From Nocardia sp. BMG51109 (lineage in GTDB: Bacteria; Actinomycetota; Actinomycetes; Mycobacteriales; Mycobacteriaceae): a stretch of DNA of 64,000 nucleotides. The notes under the pieces were generated by a model. That model was not told the origin of the DNA. It was given only the letters and a program-made list of their open reading frames with translations, and made no database searches. A program made the translations under genes and the position numbers. Positions 49,482-57,712 of the stretch are shown in pieces. Position 1 is the stretch's first letter. Each line of letters starts with the position of its first letter. The stretch is taken from the NCBI RefSeq assembly GCF_000526215.1, contig NZ_JAFQ01000004.1, forward strand, positions 1,860,001 to 1,924,000, written 5' to 3'.

Positions 49482-51074
49482 ATGATTTCTCCGAAAGCAG
49501 CCGAATCCGTTGAAATTCCCGTCGATTTCGCCGGACTCTGCCGGCAACATGCCGAATCTCGCCCCGACGATATCGCCCTCGTCTGCGGCGACCGTTCGAT
49601 CGGTTACGCCGCGCTGCAACAGTCGTCCGCCCGGGCCGCGAACGCGCTACTAGCGGCCGGCCTGGGCGCCGGCGACCGGATCGCCTACATCGGCCGGGAC
49701 TCCGAGCACCTCTACGAGTTGCTGATCGCCGCCGCCGAGACCGCGACGGTGCTGATCCCGGTCAATCGGCTGCTCACCGCCGACGAACTCGCCCACATCC
49801 TGCTCGATTCCGGCTGCCGTCTGCTGTTCGTCGATGCCGCGACCGAATCGGTGGTGGTGCAGGCGCAGGAGCGGGCCGGCACCCGAATCGACGTGGTGCA
49901 CACCGATATTCCCGGCCGTCCGGGTGGCGGCTTCACCGACTGGCTCGACGGCCACCCCACCACCGATCCGAATATCGCTGTCGGACCGGACGATCCGCTC
50001 ATCCAGATGTACACCAGCGGCACGACCGGCCTGGCGAAGGGCGTGATGATCGGCCAGCGCAGCATCTACGCGGCCCGCGAGAGCCTGCTCGCACCCGAGG
50101 TGGACTGGTTCGACGTCCGCGACGACGACCGGCTCCTGGTCGCCATCCCGAGCTTCCACATCGCCGGCCTGGCCTGGGTGGTGCAGGGCCTGTTCGCCGG
50201 GGTGCCCGTGGTCCTGCTGCCGGAGTTCACGCCGGGCGCGGCCGTGGATCTCGTAGTCGCCCAGCGCATCACCGTCATGGTGGCGGTGCCGGTGATGTTC
50301 GCGCTGATGCTCGGCGAACCGGCGGCGACCGGCGAGGCGTTCACCCGGCTCCGTCTGGCGGCCTACGGCGGCTCCCCGATCCCCGAAACCCTGCTCGCCG
50401 AGTGCATGAAACGGTTCGACTGCGGATTCGTCCAGTTCTACGGCATGACCGAGACCGGCTGTTCGATCACCTATCTGCCGCCGGCCGACCACACCCCCGG
50501 CAACCCGCGGCTGCGCTCGGCCGGTTACCCCTGCCCCGGATTCGACATCACCGTCGTCGACACCGCGGGAGATCCGTTGCCGCCGGGCGAGATCGGCGAG
50601 ATCCTGGTGCGCAGCCCGGCGACGATGCTCGGCTACTGGAACAAGCCGGAGGTCACGGCGCACACCCTCGTCGACGGCTGGCTGCACACCGGCGACGCCG
50701 GCTGGCTGGACCCCGACGGATATCTGTTCCTGTGCGACCGCATCAAGGACATGATCATCGTCGGCGGCGAGAACGTGTACCCGGCGGAGGTGGAGAACGC
50801 CATCACCGCTCATCCCGCGGTGCGCGAGGCCGCCGTCATCGGCGTGCCCGACGAGCGCTGGGGCGAGGTGGTGCACGCCTTCGTGGCCGTGCACGCCGGG
50901 GCCGAGGTCACCGGCCGCGAGCTGGCCGCGTTCCTGCGCGACCGGATCGCGCCGTTCAAGCTGCCCCGCAAGTTCGACTTCGTCGACTACATCCCGCGCA
51001 ATACCACCGGAAAGATCCTGCACCGGGAGCTGCGGGACAGGTTCTGGGCCGGACGGGAGAGGGCCATCAACTGA
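49482..51074 (+). CDS. FadD-like acyl-CoA ligase (AMP-binding)
   Basis: This 530-residue ANL enzyme has the motifs IQMYTSGTTGLAKGVMIGQR, FVQFYGMTETG, LHTGDAGWLDPDGYLFLCDR, KDMIIVGGENVYPAEVE and NTTGKILHREL with the C-terminal catalytic lysine. It should make acyl-CoA through an acyl-adenylate. In contrast to the FAAL it has no carrier domain. AGAGG lies seven bases before the ATG. It is divergent from the PKS operon and carries the clearest SARP-like repeat in its promoter; it may supply or recycle the starter acid. Confidence 0.88.
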   Translation: MISPKAAESVEIPVDFAGLCRQHAESRPDDIALVCGDRSIGYAALQQSSARAANALLAAGLGAGDRIAYIGRDSEHLYELLIAAAETATVLIPVNRLLTADELAHILLDSGCRLLFVDAATESVVVQAQERAGTRIDVVHTDIPGRPGGGFTDWLDGHPTTDPNIAVGPDDPLIQMYTSGTTGLAKGVMIGQRSIYAARESLLAPEVDWFDVRDDDRLLVAIPSFHIAGLAWVVQGLFAGVPVVLLPEFTPGAAVDLVVAQRITVMVAVPVMFALMLGEPAATGEAFTRLRLAAYGGSPIPETLLAECMKRFDCGFVQFYGMTETGCSITYLPPADHTPGNPRLRSAGYPCPGFDITVVDTAGDPLPPGEIGEILVRSPATMLGYWNKPEVTAHTLVDGWLHTGDAGWLDPDGYLFLCDRIKDMIIVGGENVYPAEVENAITAHPAVREAAVIGVPDERWGEVVHAFVAVHAGAEVTGRELAAFLRDRIAPFKLPRKFDFVDYIPRNTTGKILHRELRDRFWAGRERAIN

Positions 51075-51079
51075 CGACA

Positions 51080-51096
51080 TGTCCTTGGTGAGGACA
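51080..51096 (+). terminator. Hairpin after the FadD-like gene
   Basis: TGTCCT-TGGTG-AGGACA is a 6-bp stem with a 5-base loop starting five bases after the stop codon and followed by GTTT. It is a short terminator candidate. Confidence 0.4.
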
Positions 51097-51213
51097 GTTT
51101 CCGGATCGTGTGCGTTGACCATTCGATGTCGGTATGAGGCCGCCTCGAAGCCACGTCCCTGTAACCCGAGTACAGCCATATCTCACGGCTGCGCAAGGCG
51201 AGAGGTGACGGTA

Positions 51214-52023
51214 GTGGAGTTCCGTGTTCTAGGTGAATTGGATGTCGTCGAAGACGGTGCGCAGATCCAGCTGGGTGGAGTCACCCGGCGCGCCGTCCTC
51301 GGCTACCTCCTACTGCACAACAACCAGGTGGTGCCCGCGAGTCAGCTGCGCGAGGCGCTGTGGAGCGGCGATTACCCGCCGACGGCCCGCAAGATCGTGC
51401 AGAACGCGGTGTCGGGGATTCGCCGCGTCCTCGCCGAGCACGAGCGGCCGGCGCAGACCACGCTGCTCACCCAGCCCCCGGGCTATCTGCTGCGGGTCGA
51501 CCCGGATGCGGTCGATCTGATGCTGTTTCGCCGGCTGGTCCGGATCGCCGCCGACGAACTGGCCTCCGGCGCGGCCGAACACGCGCGCGTCCGATTCCGC
51601 CAGGCCCTCGGGCTCTGGCGCGGCCGCCCGCTGGCCGACCTGGCCGAGAACGGCATCCTGTGGAGCGAGCTGACCGCCATCGAGGACGAGCGGCTCAACG
51701 CCTACGAGAACTGTTTCGACGCCGAACTGGCCAGCGGGCGGCATCGGGAGATCACCCCCGAACTGGAGATCCTGACGGTGGCGGTGCCGACCCGCGAAAC
51801 CTTCTGCAAGCAATACATGTTGGCGCTGTATCGATCCGGCCGGCAGGCCGACGCCCTCAAGGCGTTCCAGCGCACCCGCGGCGCCCTGGTCGAGCACCTG
51901 GGCATCGAGCCCGGCCTCGAGCTGCAGCGGCTGTACCAGATGATCCTGCGGCAGGATCCCGGGCTCGAGTTCCTTTCTCCCTCACAGCCTTCGGGTCCGT
52001 GGCGGCACATCGCGGCCGGGTAG
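51214..52023 (+). CDS. SARP family activator (first of two)
   Basis: This 269-residue protein has an OmpR-type winged helix (about 1-95: VEFRVLGELDVVEDGAQIQL, then VPASQLREALWSGDYPPTAR) and a bacterial transcriptional activator domain (about 100-250: LMLFRRLVRIAADELASG, then LALYRSGRQADALKAFQRTR). It has no ATPase domain, so it is a small SARP. GTG at 51214 has AGAGG eight bases upstream; GTG at 51205 is the alternative. SARPs switch on adjacent biosynthetic genes; 11-bp repeats suited to it lie at 49336, 53630 and 53692. The last 42 bases overlap the convergent aldehyde dehydrogenase gene. Confidence 0.88.
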   Translation: MEFRVLGELDVVEDGAQIQLGGVTRRAVLGYLLLHNNQVVPASQLREALWSGDYPPTARKIVQNAVSGIRRVLAEHERPAQTTLLTQPPGYLLRVDPDAVDLMLFRRLVRIAADELASGAAEHARVRFRQALGLWRGRPLADLAENGILWSELTAIEDERLNAYENCFDAELASGRHREITPELEILTVAVPTRETFCKQYMLALYRSGRQADALKAFQRTRGALVEHLGIEPGLELQRLYQMILRQDPGLEFLSPSQPSGPWRHIAAG

Positions 52024-53562
52024 CAGGCCGACCAGCCCGGCCAGCTGAATCATCAACCGCTGCCACTGGCCGTCGGTGAGGAACGGCGGGGTGTCCAGGT
52101 TCTTGAACCTGGTCGTCGCCACCGCCTGCGGTTCGGTGTACTTGAGCAGCCCCTCGACTCCGTTGCGGCGGCCGAGCCCGGAATCGCGCATGCCGCCCAT
52201 CGGGGCGCCCATGCTGCCGAAGGCCGGCACATAGCCCTCGTCGACGTTCACCGTCCCGGTGCGCAGCCGCCGCGCGATCTGCCTGCCGCGTGCCTTGCTG
52301 CCGGCCCAGACGCTGGCATTCAGCCCGTACTCGGAATCGTTGGCCCGCGCGACGGCCTCGTCGACGGTATCGACCGGGTAGATGGCGACGAGCGGCCCGA
52401 AGGTCTCCTGCCGCGCGCACTCCATCTCGTCGGTGACGCCGGTGAGCACCGTCGGCTCGTAGAACAACGGCCCGAGATCCGGTCGCGGGTTGCCGCCGGT
52501 AAGGACCTTCGCGCCCTTGGATTTCGCATCCGCGACGTGCTTGGCCACCCGCTCGAGCTGGTCGGCGGAGATCATGCTGCCCATCGCCACCGTGAAGTCG
52601 TAGGCTCCGCCGACCGTCATCGACTCGGTCGCGGCGACGAACTTCTCGGTGAACTCCTGCGCCACAGCCGCTTCGACGTAGATCCGCTCCATCGACAGGC
52701 ACAGCTGGCCGGCATTGCCGAAGCACGCCCGCAACGCGGCCCGGGCGACGGTGTCCAGGTCGGCGCCGGCCGCGACGATCATCGGGTTCTTGCCACCGAG
52801 TTCGGCGGAGAAGCCGATCAGCCTGCGGGCGCACTGCTCGGCCAGCAGGCGGCCCGTCGCCGTGGACCCGGTGAACATCAAATAGTCGCAGTTGCCGGCG
52901 ATTTCGGCGCCGACGACGGTGCCCTCGCCGGGCACCACCGCCAGCACGTCGCGCGGCAGGCCGGCGCGGTAGAGCAGTTCGGCGTTGGCCAGCAGCGAGA
53001 ACGGCGTCCGGGAGTCGGGCTTGATCACGGCGGCGTTGCCCGCGAGCAGCGCCGGTACCGCGTCCCCGATGGACAGGATCATCGGGTAGTTCCACGGGGA
53101 GATGAACCCGACCACCCCCTTGGGCTGGTGGTACACCACGGTGTGGACGAGTATCGGGAACAGTCCCGGGACCCGGTAGGGCCGCAGCAGCCCGGACGCG
53201 ACCCGCGCGTAGTACTGCGTGGCCAGCGCGAGACCGAGCACCTCCTCGTTCGCGGCCGCGCGCGACTTACCGGTCTCGGCCTGCAGCAGGTCCATCAGGA
53301 AGTCCCGGTTGTCCAGGATCAGCGTGCGGTACCGTTCGAAGACGGCGGCGCGCTCGCGCGGGCTCGTCTCGGCCCACCGGCCCTGTGCGGCACGGGCTTC
53401 GGCGAACGCCGCGGTGACGTCCTCGGCGTCGCCCATCGGGATCTCGGCGAGCGGATCCCCGGTGAACACCTCGTCGATGCGCCGTTGCGGCCGGCCGGCC
53501 GGGTCGCCGAGGGCGGCCAGGTCGCGTAGCCGGTCGAGGGTCTGACGTTGCGGGACAGGCAT
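51982..53562 (-). CDS. gabD2: Aldehyde dehydrogenase, succinic semialdehyde dehydrogenase GabD2 type
   Basis: This 526-residue enzyme is very similar in style to mycobacterial GabD2: RRIDEVFTGDPLAEIPMGDA near the N-terminus, FISPWNYPM, FTGSTATGRLLAE, ELGGKNPMIV with the catalytic Glu, GQLCLSMERIYV with the nucleophilic Cys, and ETFGPLV. It should oxidise an aldehyde to the acid with NAD(P). The true substrate may be a fatty aldehyde of the cluster rather than succinic semialdehyde. ATG at 53562 has AGGAG eight bases upstream. It is divergent from the SDR and preceded by three 11-bp repeats. Confidence 0.9.
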   Translation of the reverse strand: MPVPQRQTLDRLRDLAALGDPAGRPQRRIDEVFTGDPLAEIPMGDAEDVTAAFAEARAAQGRWAETSPRERAAVFERYRTLILDNRDFLMDLLQAETGKSRAAANEEVLGLALATQYYARVASGLLRPYRVPGLFPILVHTVVYHQPKGVVGFISPWNYPMILSIGDAVPALLAGNAAVIKPDSRTPFSLLANAELLYRAGLPRDVLAVVPGEGTVVGAEIAGNCDYLMFTGSTATGRLLAEQCARRLIGFSAELGGKNPMIVAAGADLDTVARAALRACFGNAGQLCLSMERIYVEAAVAQEFTEKFVAATESMTVGGAYDFTVAMGSMISADQLERVAKHVADAKSKGAKVLTGGNPRPDLGPLFYEPTVLTGVTDEMECARQETFGPLVAIYPVDTVDEAVARANDSEYGLNASVWAGSKARGRQIARRLRTGTVNVDEGYVPAFGSMGAPMGGMRDSGLGRRNGVEGLLKYTEPQAVATTRFKNLDTPPFLTDGQWQRLMIQLAGLVGLLPGRDVPPRTRRL

Positions 53563-53629
53563 CGCCGCACTCCTGCCGTCGAGCGATGGGATATCGATAA
53601 CATACTCGTAATTCCCTGTACACCAACAT

Positions 53630-53662
53630 CTTTCGGAAACCGTCCGGTAACCGCCGGGGAAC
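53630..53662 (-). promoter_or_regulatory. Triple 11-bp repeat facing gabD2
   Basis: Read leftward the units are GTTCCCCGGCG, GTTACCGGACG and GTTTCCGAAAG: three contiguous 11-mers sharing GTT, CC and a final G at the same positions. This is the spacing of SARP sites. The middle unit carries the TTACCGG heptamer also found at 49336. Confidence 0.65.
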
Positions 53663-53691
53663 TCGCGCGGGCGCCGGGGAGCCGGGCCGCC

Positions 53692-53724
53692 GTTACCGGA
53701 CGATTCCCGCGCGGTGACCGAAAA
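53692..53724 (+). promoter_or_regulatory. Triple 11-bp repeat facing the SDR gene
   Basis: Units GTTACCGGACG, ATTCCCGCGCG and GTGACCGAAAA follow each other without gaps. The first is the exact inverse of the unit at 53641-53651, giving a perfect 11-bp inverted repeat at the heart of the divergent region. The third unit can double as a -35 for TACTTT at 53739. Confidence 0.62.
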
Positions 53725-53776
53725 ACCTCGCGCAGCGGTACTTTCGACGTAAACAAACGGTTCGGTAGGGAGTGCG

Positions 53777-54628
53777 GTGCGGATATTGCCGGTGCGACAC
53801 GAGGTATCCGATACGGACGGATGGGCCGTGGTCACCGGTGCGTCCTCGGGAATAGGCGCGGCGCTGAGTTCTCAGCTCGCCGCCCGCGGCTTCCCGACCG
53901 TTCTCGTGGCCCGCCGAGCGGATCGGCTGGACGCGCTGGCGACCAGCATCCGCAACCGGTTCGGCACGAAGGTCGAGACCATTGCCTGCGACCTCGCCGA
54001 CCACGTGCACCGCGAGGCGCTGTGCGACGATCTGGCCCGGCGACGGGTGGCGGTGCTGTGCAACAACGCGGGCCTGGCCGTCTGCGGCGACGTGGCGGAC
54101 AGCGACCCGCGGGCGCAGCGCTCGCTCGTGCAGGTCAATGTGGTTGCCGCACAGGCGCTCACCTTGGCCGTGCTGCCCGCGATGATCGCCCGGCGGAGCG
54201 GCTCGATCCTGATGACCGGCTCCATCGCCGGCGTTCAGCCGGTACCCACCGCCGCCGCGTACGCGGCCAGCAAGGCGTTCGTGAACAATTTCGCCGAGGC
54301 GCTGCACGTGGAGCTGCAGGGTACGGGGGTCACCTGCACGCTGCTGTCGCCGGGACCGGTGCGCACCGAGTTCTATCAGGTCGGCGGCGTCACGCCGGAG
54401 CGGGAGGACTCCTACTCCGCGATGTCCGCCGACCTGGTCGCCCGGGCGGGGCTGGAGGGGCTGTTCGCGGGCCGGCCGACGGTCGTCCCCGGCCGCACGG
54501 CCAAGCTCCAGGCGTGGGGTGGCCGGAGCATCCCGCGCCCCTTGCTGTTTCCCGCGCTGCGCCACCTCTTCCTGCCCTGGCTCCGCGCCGGCCTGGCCGA
54601 GTCCGTCACCGATACGCGGCCGAAATGA
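53777..54628 (+). CDS. Short-chain dehydrogenase/reductase
   Basis: This 283-residue SDR has the cofactor motif VVTGASSGIGAALS, NNAG, and the active site MTGSIAGVQPVPTAAAYAAS followed by K. ARRADRL after beta 2 favours NADPH. The C-terminal LLFPALRHLFLPWLRAGL is hydrophobic, suggesting membrane contact or a lipid substrate. GTG at 53777 follows AGGGAG by six bases. It is divergent from gabD2 and shares the SARP-like repeats. A ketoreductase role toward the beta-keto product is possible. Confidence 0.85.
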   Translation: MRILPVRHEVSDTDGWAVVTGASSGIGAALSSQLAARGFPTVLVARRADRLDALATSIRNRFGTKVETIACDLADHVHREALCDDLARRRVAVLCNNAGLAVCGDVADSDPRAQRSLVQVNVVAAQALTLAVLPAMIARRSGSILMTGSIAGVQPVPTAAAYAASKAFVNNFAEALHVELQGTGVTCTLLSPGPVRTEFYQVGGVTPEREDSYSAMSADLVARAGLEGLFAGRPTVVPGRTAKLQAWGGRSIPRPLLFPALRHLFLPWLRAGLAESVTDTRPK

Positions 54629-54733
54629 GCGCTGCCGCAGCGGTTCATGGAGCCCAATGGCGGCCTACGCGGGTCCCTCCGGTGGTTACGCAGGCTTCCT
54701 CCTCCGGTCCCGTCGCTCCGCCCGCAGTCCAGT

Positions 54734-54750
54734 AGCGGCCTACGGCCGCT
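54734..54750 (-). terminator. Hairpin over the LAL stop codon
   Basis: AGCGGCC-TAC-GGCCGCT is a perfect 7-bp stem with a 3-base loop that spans the stop codon of the leftward LAL gene. It also lies between the convergent SDR and LAL 3' ends. Confidence 0.4.
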
Positions 54751-57379
54751 TCCGGCGTGGTCCGCCGTTTCGGCGCGGTCGTTTGGCGGCTTCGGCCCGG
54801 ACCTCACCGATCCGGTCGGCGGGCACGAAATCCATGATGTCCATCCGGGAGGTGATCATCAGCTTCTGCAGGATCGCGGCCATCTGCGCGTCGACGGTCT
54901 TGGCGGAACTGCCCCGGCGAGCCGCGATCGCGGTATTCGTCCACCCGGCCGCCGCCAGCAACGCCACCTGCCGCTCGGCGCCGGACAGCTCGTCCCAGAG
55001 CGATGTGGCGTTCGCCCGCGCGCGGGTGTGGTCCGCCGACAGCCGGTCCGCGGGCAGCGTGCCCAGCGCCAGGCGGTGAACCTCGCCCAGCTGCGGCCGC
55101 AGTAGGGCGCCCTGCTGCGCGGCATCGGCGTATGCCCCGGCGCCCAGGACATTGCGGGCGACCTCGACCGCCCTGTTCGTCTCCTCGGCCACGGGCCCCA
55201 GCCCCCCGGTGTCGGCGCCCAGCTCCGTCAACTCTCGCCCGCTACCTCCCGCGAGCCTGGCGATCTCGGTGGCCAGCGCTCTCAGCCGAGCCCGGTCGGG
55301 ATGTCCGGCCACCTGCGCATCGGTGATGAGCTTCGCCAATGTCCAGGTCCGGACGCTCACCGCCGCTACCGCGCCCCACAGGTCCCGCGCGGCGACCAAC
55401 TGCGCCAGAGCGGTGCGGCCGAGTTCCAGCGCCGCGGTGGGCTCGCCGTGCTTGGTCAGGGCGATCGCCCGCACCATCTCGGCCCACGCCTTCGCCCAGC
55501 CGGCGCGTGCGTCGGCGGTGTGATCGAGGTGGCGCCGGGTGATCTCGAGGGCCTGCTGCCGCGGTGCCAGCAAGCTCGCCGCCCATGCCTCGAACCGCTC
55601 GATCCGCGCCTCGCCGCCGCGATTGCCGACGGCACCGAGCTTTTCGCGACCGCGGCCCAGGACGGTCACCGACCTCGGATCGTGGTGAACCATCATCAGT
55701 TCCACCCCCCACAGGAATTCGACCGGAGCGGGGAGGCCGAGATCGGTGTCGGGGGTGCGCCGCCAGTTCCTTGCGGTCTCCGGGTCGTCCAGGCAAGAGG
55801 TGGCGCAGTCCTCGAGTATCCGTTCGGTGTCGTCGGTCCTGCCCTGCAGCAACGCGAGCCACCCGAGCGAGGCCATGGCCTCGATCTGCAGATCGGTCAG
55901 CCGCGTGGACCGCAACCGGGTCGCCTGCAGCGTGTTCTCGATCCACCCGCAGACTTCGCGCAGCGAACGATCTCGGAGCGAACGCCGGAAGATCTGCAGA
56001 CCTATTATGCCCATGGCGATTTCCAGCCCGAGTTCGACCTCGCCCGAGGAAAGACTCGACTCGATCGCGGTGGCGATGTTGTCGCCCGCCGCGCGCACCC
56101 AGACGATCAGTTCCCGCTCGGCGGGACCGAACCATTCGCGTTGTGCCCGAACGATTTCGTCCCGGTAGTAGCGGCGGTGGCGCCGGGCGAACCGTTCCGA
56201 TTCGTCCACCTCGTCGGTGGACCGTTCACACAGCCGCTGATGGGCGAACACGCGAATGCTCTCCAGCAGGGAATACCGCACCGCAGTCGGCGTGATGTGC
56301 ACGGTCACCAGCGACTGATCGACCAGCCGCCCCAGCGCGCCCTCGATCTCGCCCCGGGCCAGGCGCACGGCCGGGACACCCTGCGCCGCACGGTGTTCGT
56401 CGCGTCCGGGGGCCGGATCGTCGTCGGCGCAGACCATCTCGATGGCGTCCAGGTCCGCGCCCACATCCAGCCCGGAGGCCGTGTCGTCCTCGGTATTGGT
56501 GTCGTAGCCGGCGGCGAACACCGACATCCGGTCCAGCAGCAGCTTTTCGGTGTCCCGGCACAGATCGTAGGACCAGGCGATGGCGTCCCGGACGCCCCGA
56601 TGCCGCGGCTCCGAACCGACCCGGGGCCCGTGCGACCAGCGCATCCGCTTATCGGTCGGCTCGCCGCTGAGCTCGGCGAGGATCATCGCCGGCGGCTGGC
56701 GCACCAGCCGCGCCGCCGCCAACCGGACATACAGCGGATTGTCGTGCACATGGTGGCAGATCTGGCCGACGATCTCCTCCTGTTCGGCACCGGTGACCGG
56801 GTGCCCGGTCAATTCGGCGCGCTGCCGGAACAGCAGCACGGCCTGCGGCCGCGTCAACGGGGGAACCTGCACCAGATGTTCGTCGGCCCACCCCACCGCC
56901 GCCCGGCTGGTCGCCAGGATGGTCAGCGTCGGCACCGCGTCCAGCAGCTCCGCGATCAAACGCCCGGCGCCGGCGACGACATGCTCGCAGTTGTCCATCA
57001 CCAGGACGGTCCGCAGATTGCGCTCCGCCGCGTCGGTCCTGGTCAACGTACCGACCAGGCTGTCCCAAGCCGACCGCCCGGAGAAATCGGCCTCGGCCAC
57101 CGAGCGGGCCGCCTCCTCCTCGACCGCGAGCGCGTCGGAACCCTTGGGCAGCCGGGCCAACCGCGTCCAGTACACCGGAGTGCCTCCGGCCTTGCGGAAT
57201 CGGCGCAGGGTCTCTGCCGCGAGCCGGGTCTTGCCGATCCCGCCCGGGCCTGTCAACGTGATCAACCGGGCCGGACCGAGCAGCAACAGACTGATCTTGT
57301 CCTGCTCCGATTCACGGCCGACGAACCGATCCGTGGCCGCTACGACATCTCTTGCCCGTCCTCGGCGCGCCGCCGACAT
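54740..57379 (-). CDS. Large LuxR-type ATPase regulator (LAL-like)
   Basis: This 879-residue protein has an AfsR/STAND-type ATPase (P-loop TLTGPGGIGKTRLAAE, Lys50; TVLVMDNCEHVVAGAGRLI; TILATSRAAVG), a helical repeat middle region and a C-terminal LuxR-type helix-turn-helix (about 815-865: LSGAERQVALLAAAGWTNTA, then KTVDAQMAAILQKL). The HTH has Asp-Ala-Gln where Glu-x-His is usual. ATG at 57379 gives MSAARRGRARDV; an upstream ATG at 57487 would run through a palindrome and is less likely. It is divergent from the second SARP gene and probably cross-regulates it. Confidence 0.87.
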   Translation of the reverse strand: MSAARRGRARDVVAATDRFVGRESEQDKISLLLLGPARLITLTGPGGIGKTRLAAETLRRFRKAGGTPVYWTRLARLPKGSDALAVEEEAARSVAEADFSGRSAWDSLVGTLTRTDAAERNLRTVLVMDNCEHVVAGAGRLIAELLDAVPTLTILATSRAAVGWADEHLVQVPPLTRPQAVLLFRQRAELTGHPVTGAEQEEIVGQICHHVHDNPLYVRLAAARLVRQPPAMILAELSGEPTDKRMRWSHGPRVGSEPRHRGVRDAIAWSYDLCRDTEKLLLDRMSVFAAGYDTNTEDDTASGLDVGADLDAIEMVCADDDPAPGRDEHRAAQGVPAVRLARGEIEGALGRLVDQSLVTVHITPTAVRYSLLESIRVFAHQRLCERSTDEVDESERFARRHRRYYRDEIVRAQREWFGPAERELIVWVRAAGDNIATAIESSLSSGEVELGLEIAMGIIGLQIFRRSLRDRSLREVCGWIENTLQATRLRSTRLTDLQIEAMASLGWLALLQGRTDDTERILEDCATSCLDDPETARNWRRTPDTDLGLPAPVEFLWGVELMMVHHDPRSVTVLGRGREKLGAVGNRGGEARIERFEAWAASLLAPRQQALEITRRHLDHTADARAGWAKAWAEMVRAIALTKHGEPTAALELGRTALAQLVAARDLWGAVAAVSVRTWTLAKLITDAQVAGHPDRARLRALATEIARLAGGSGRELTELGADTGGLGPVAEETNRAVEVARNVLGAGAYADAAQQGALLRPQLGEVHRLALGTLPADRLSADHTRARANATSLWDELSGAERQVALLAAAGWTNTAIAARRGSSAKTVDAQMAAILQKLMITSRMDIMDFVPADRIGEVRAEAAKRPRRNGGPRRKRP

Positions 57380-57712
57380 ACCAACAAAGCCTAGCCGCAG
57401 AACGTACCTCCGACCATTGTCCGAGGTACGCCTCCCTAGGTAACACATAGGTTGAACTACCGATGCGCGGATCTCGTTGTACGCCAAGAATTACCAGTGT
57501 CGGGCAATGTGGCCGTGACGAAGAAGGATCTGGAGTACGACCTCGGTCCGCGGGGTGCCACGGAGGCTGTGGGGGCTCGTGTGGCAGGTCGGCTCACCGT
57601 TCACAACGATGCGACCGACAGATCCGCGTTCGTCGGCGGAGTGGTCACCGTTCCGTCGGCGGGCGCCCGGCACCGATACCTCGGTGCCGAGGTCGCCACC
57701 GAGGGAGGAAAA
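57380..57712. promoter_or_regulatory. Divergent region between the LAL and second SARP genes
   Basis: This 333-base region contains the palindrome at 57403-57430. The reading frame of the SARP is open upstream to 57452, but the extra residues do not look like SARP sequence, so I treat the region as non-coding. Confidence 0.4.
57403..57430. promoter_or_regulatory. Palindrome just upstream of the LAL gene
   Basis: CGTACCTC (57403-57410) and GAGGTACG (57423-57430) are perfect 8-bp arms with a 12-base spacer, 24 bases before the LAL start codon. The position suits a repressor or autoregulatory site. Confidence 0.5.

Larger units (their letters stand above)
53563..53776. promoter_or_regulatory. 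Divergent promoter region between gabD2-like and SDR genes
   Basis: This 214-base region is organised almost symmetrically. An array of three 11-bp units faces left (53630-53662) and a similar array faces right (53692-53724), joined by 29 bases. A -10-like TACTTT (53739-53744) lies 18 bases after TGACCG for the rightward SDR gene. Confidence 0.6.

Noticed and set aside
55301..57394. 697-codon plus-strand frame opposite the LAL gene
   Set aside because: Antisense shadow; the LAL frame has P-loop and LuxR motifs.
57452..57712. N-terminal extension of the second SARP to 57452
   Set aside because: The upstream residues do not match SARP sequence, whereas TTG at 57713 has GGAGG and gives the normal family N-terminus.
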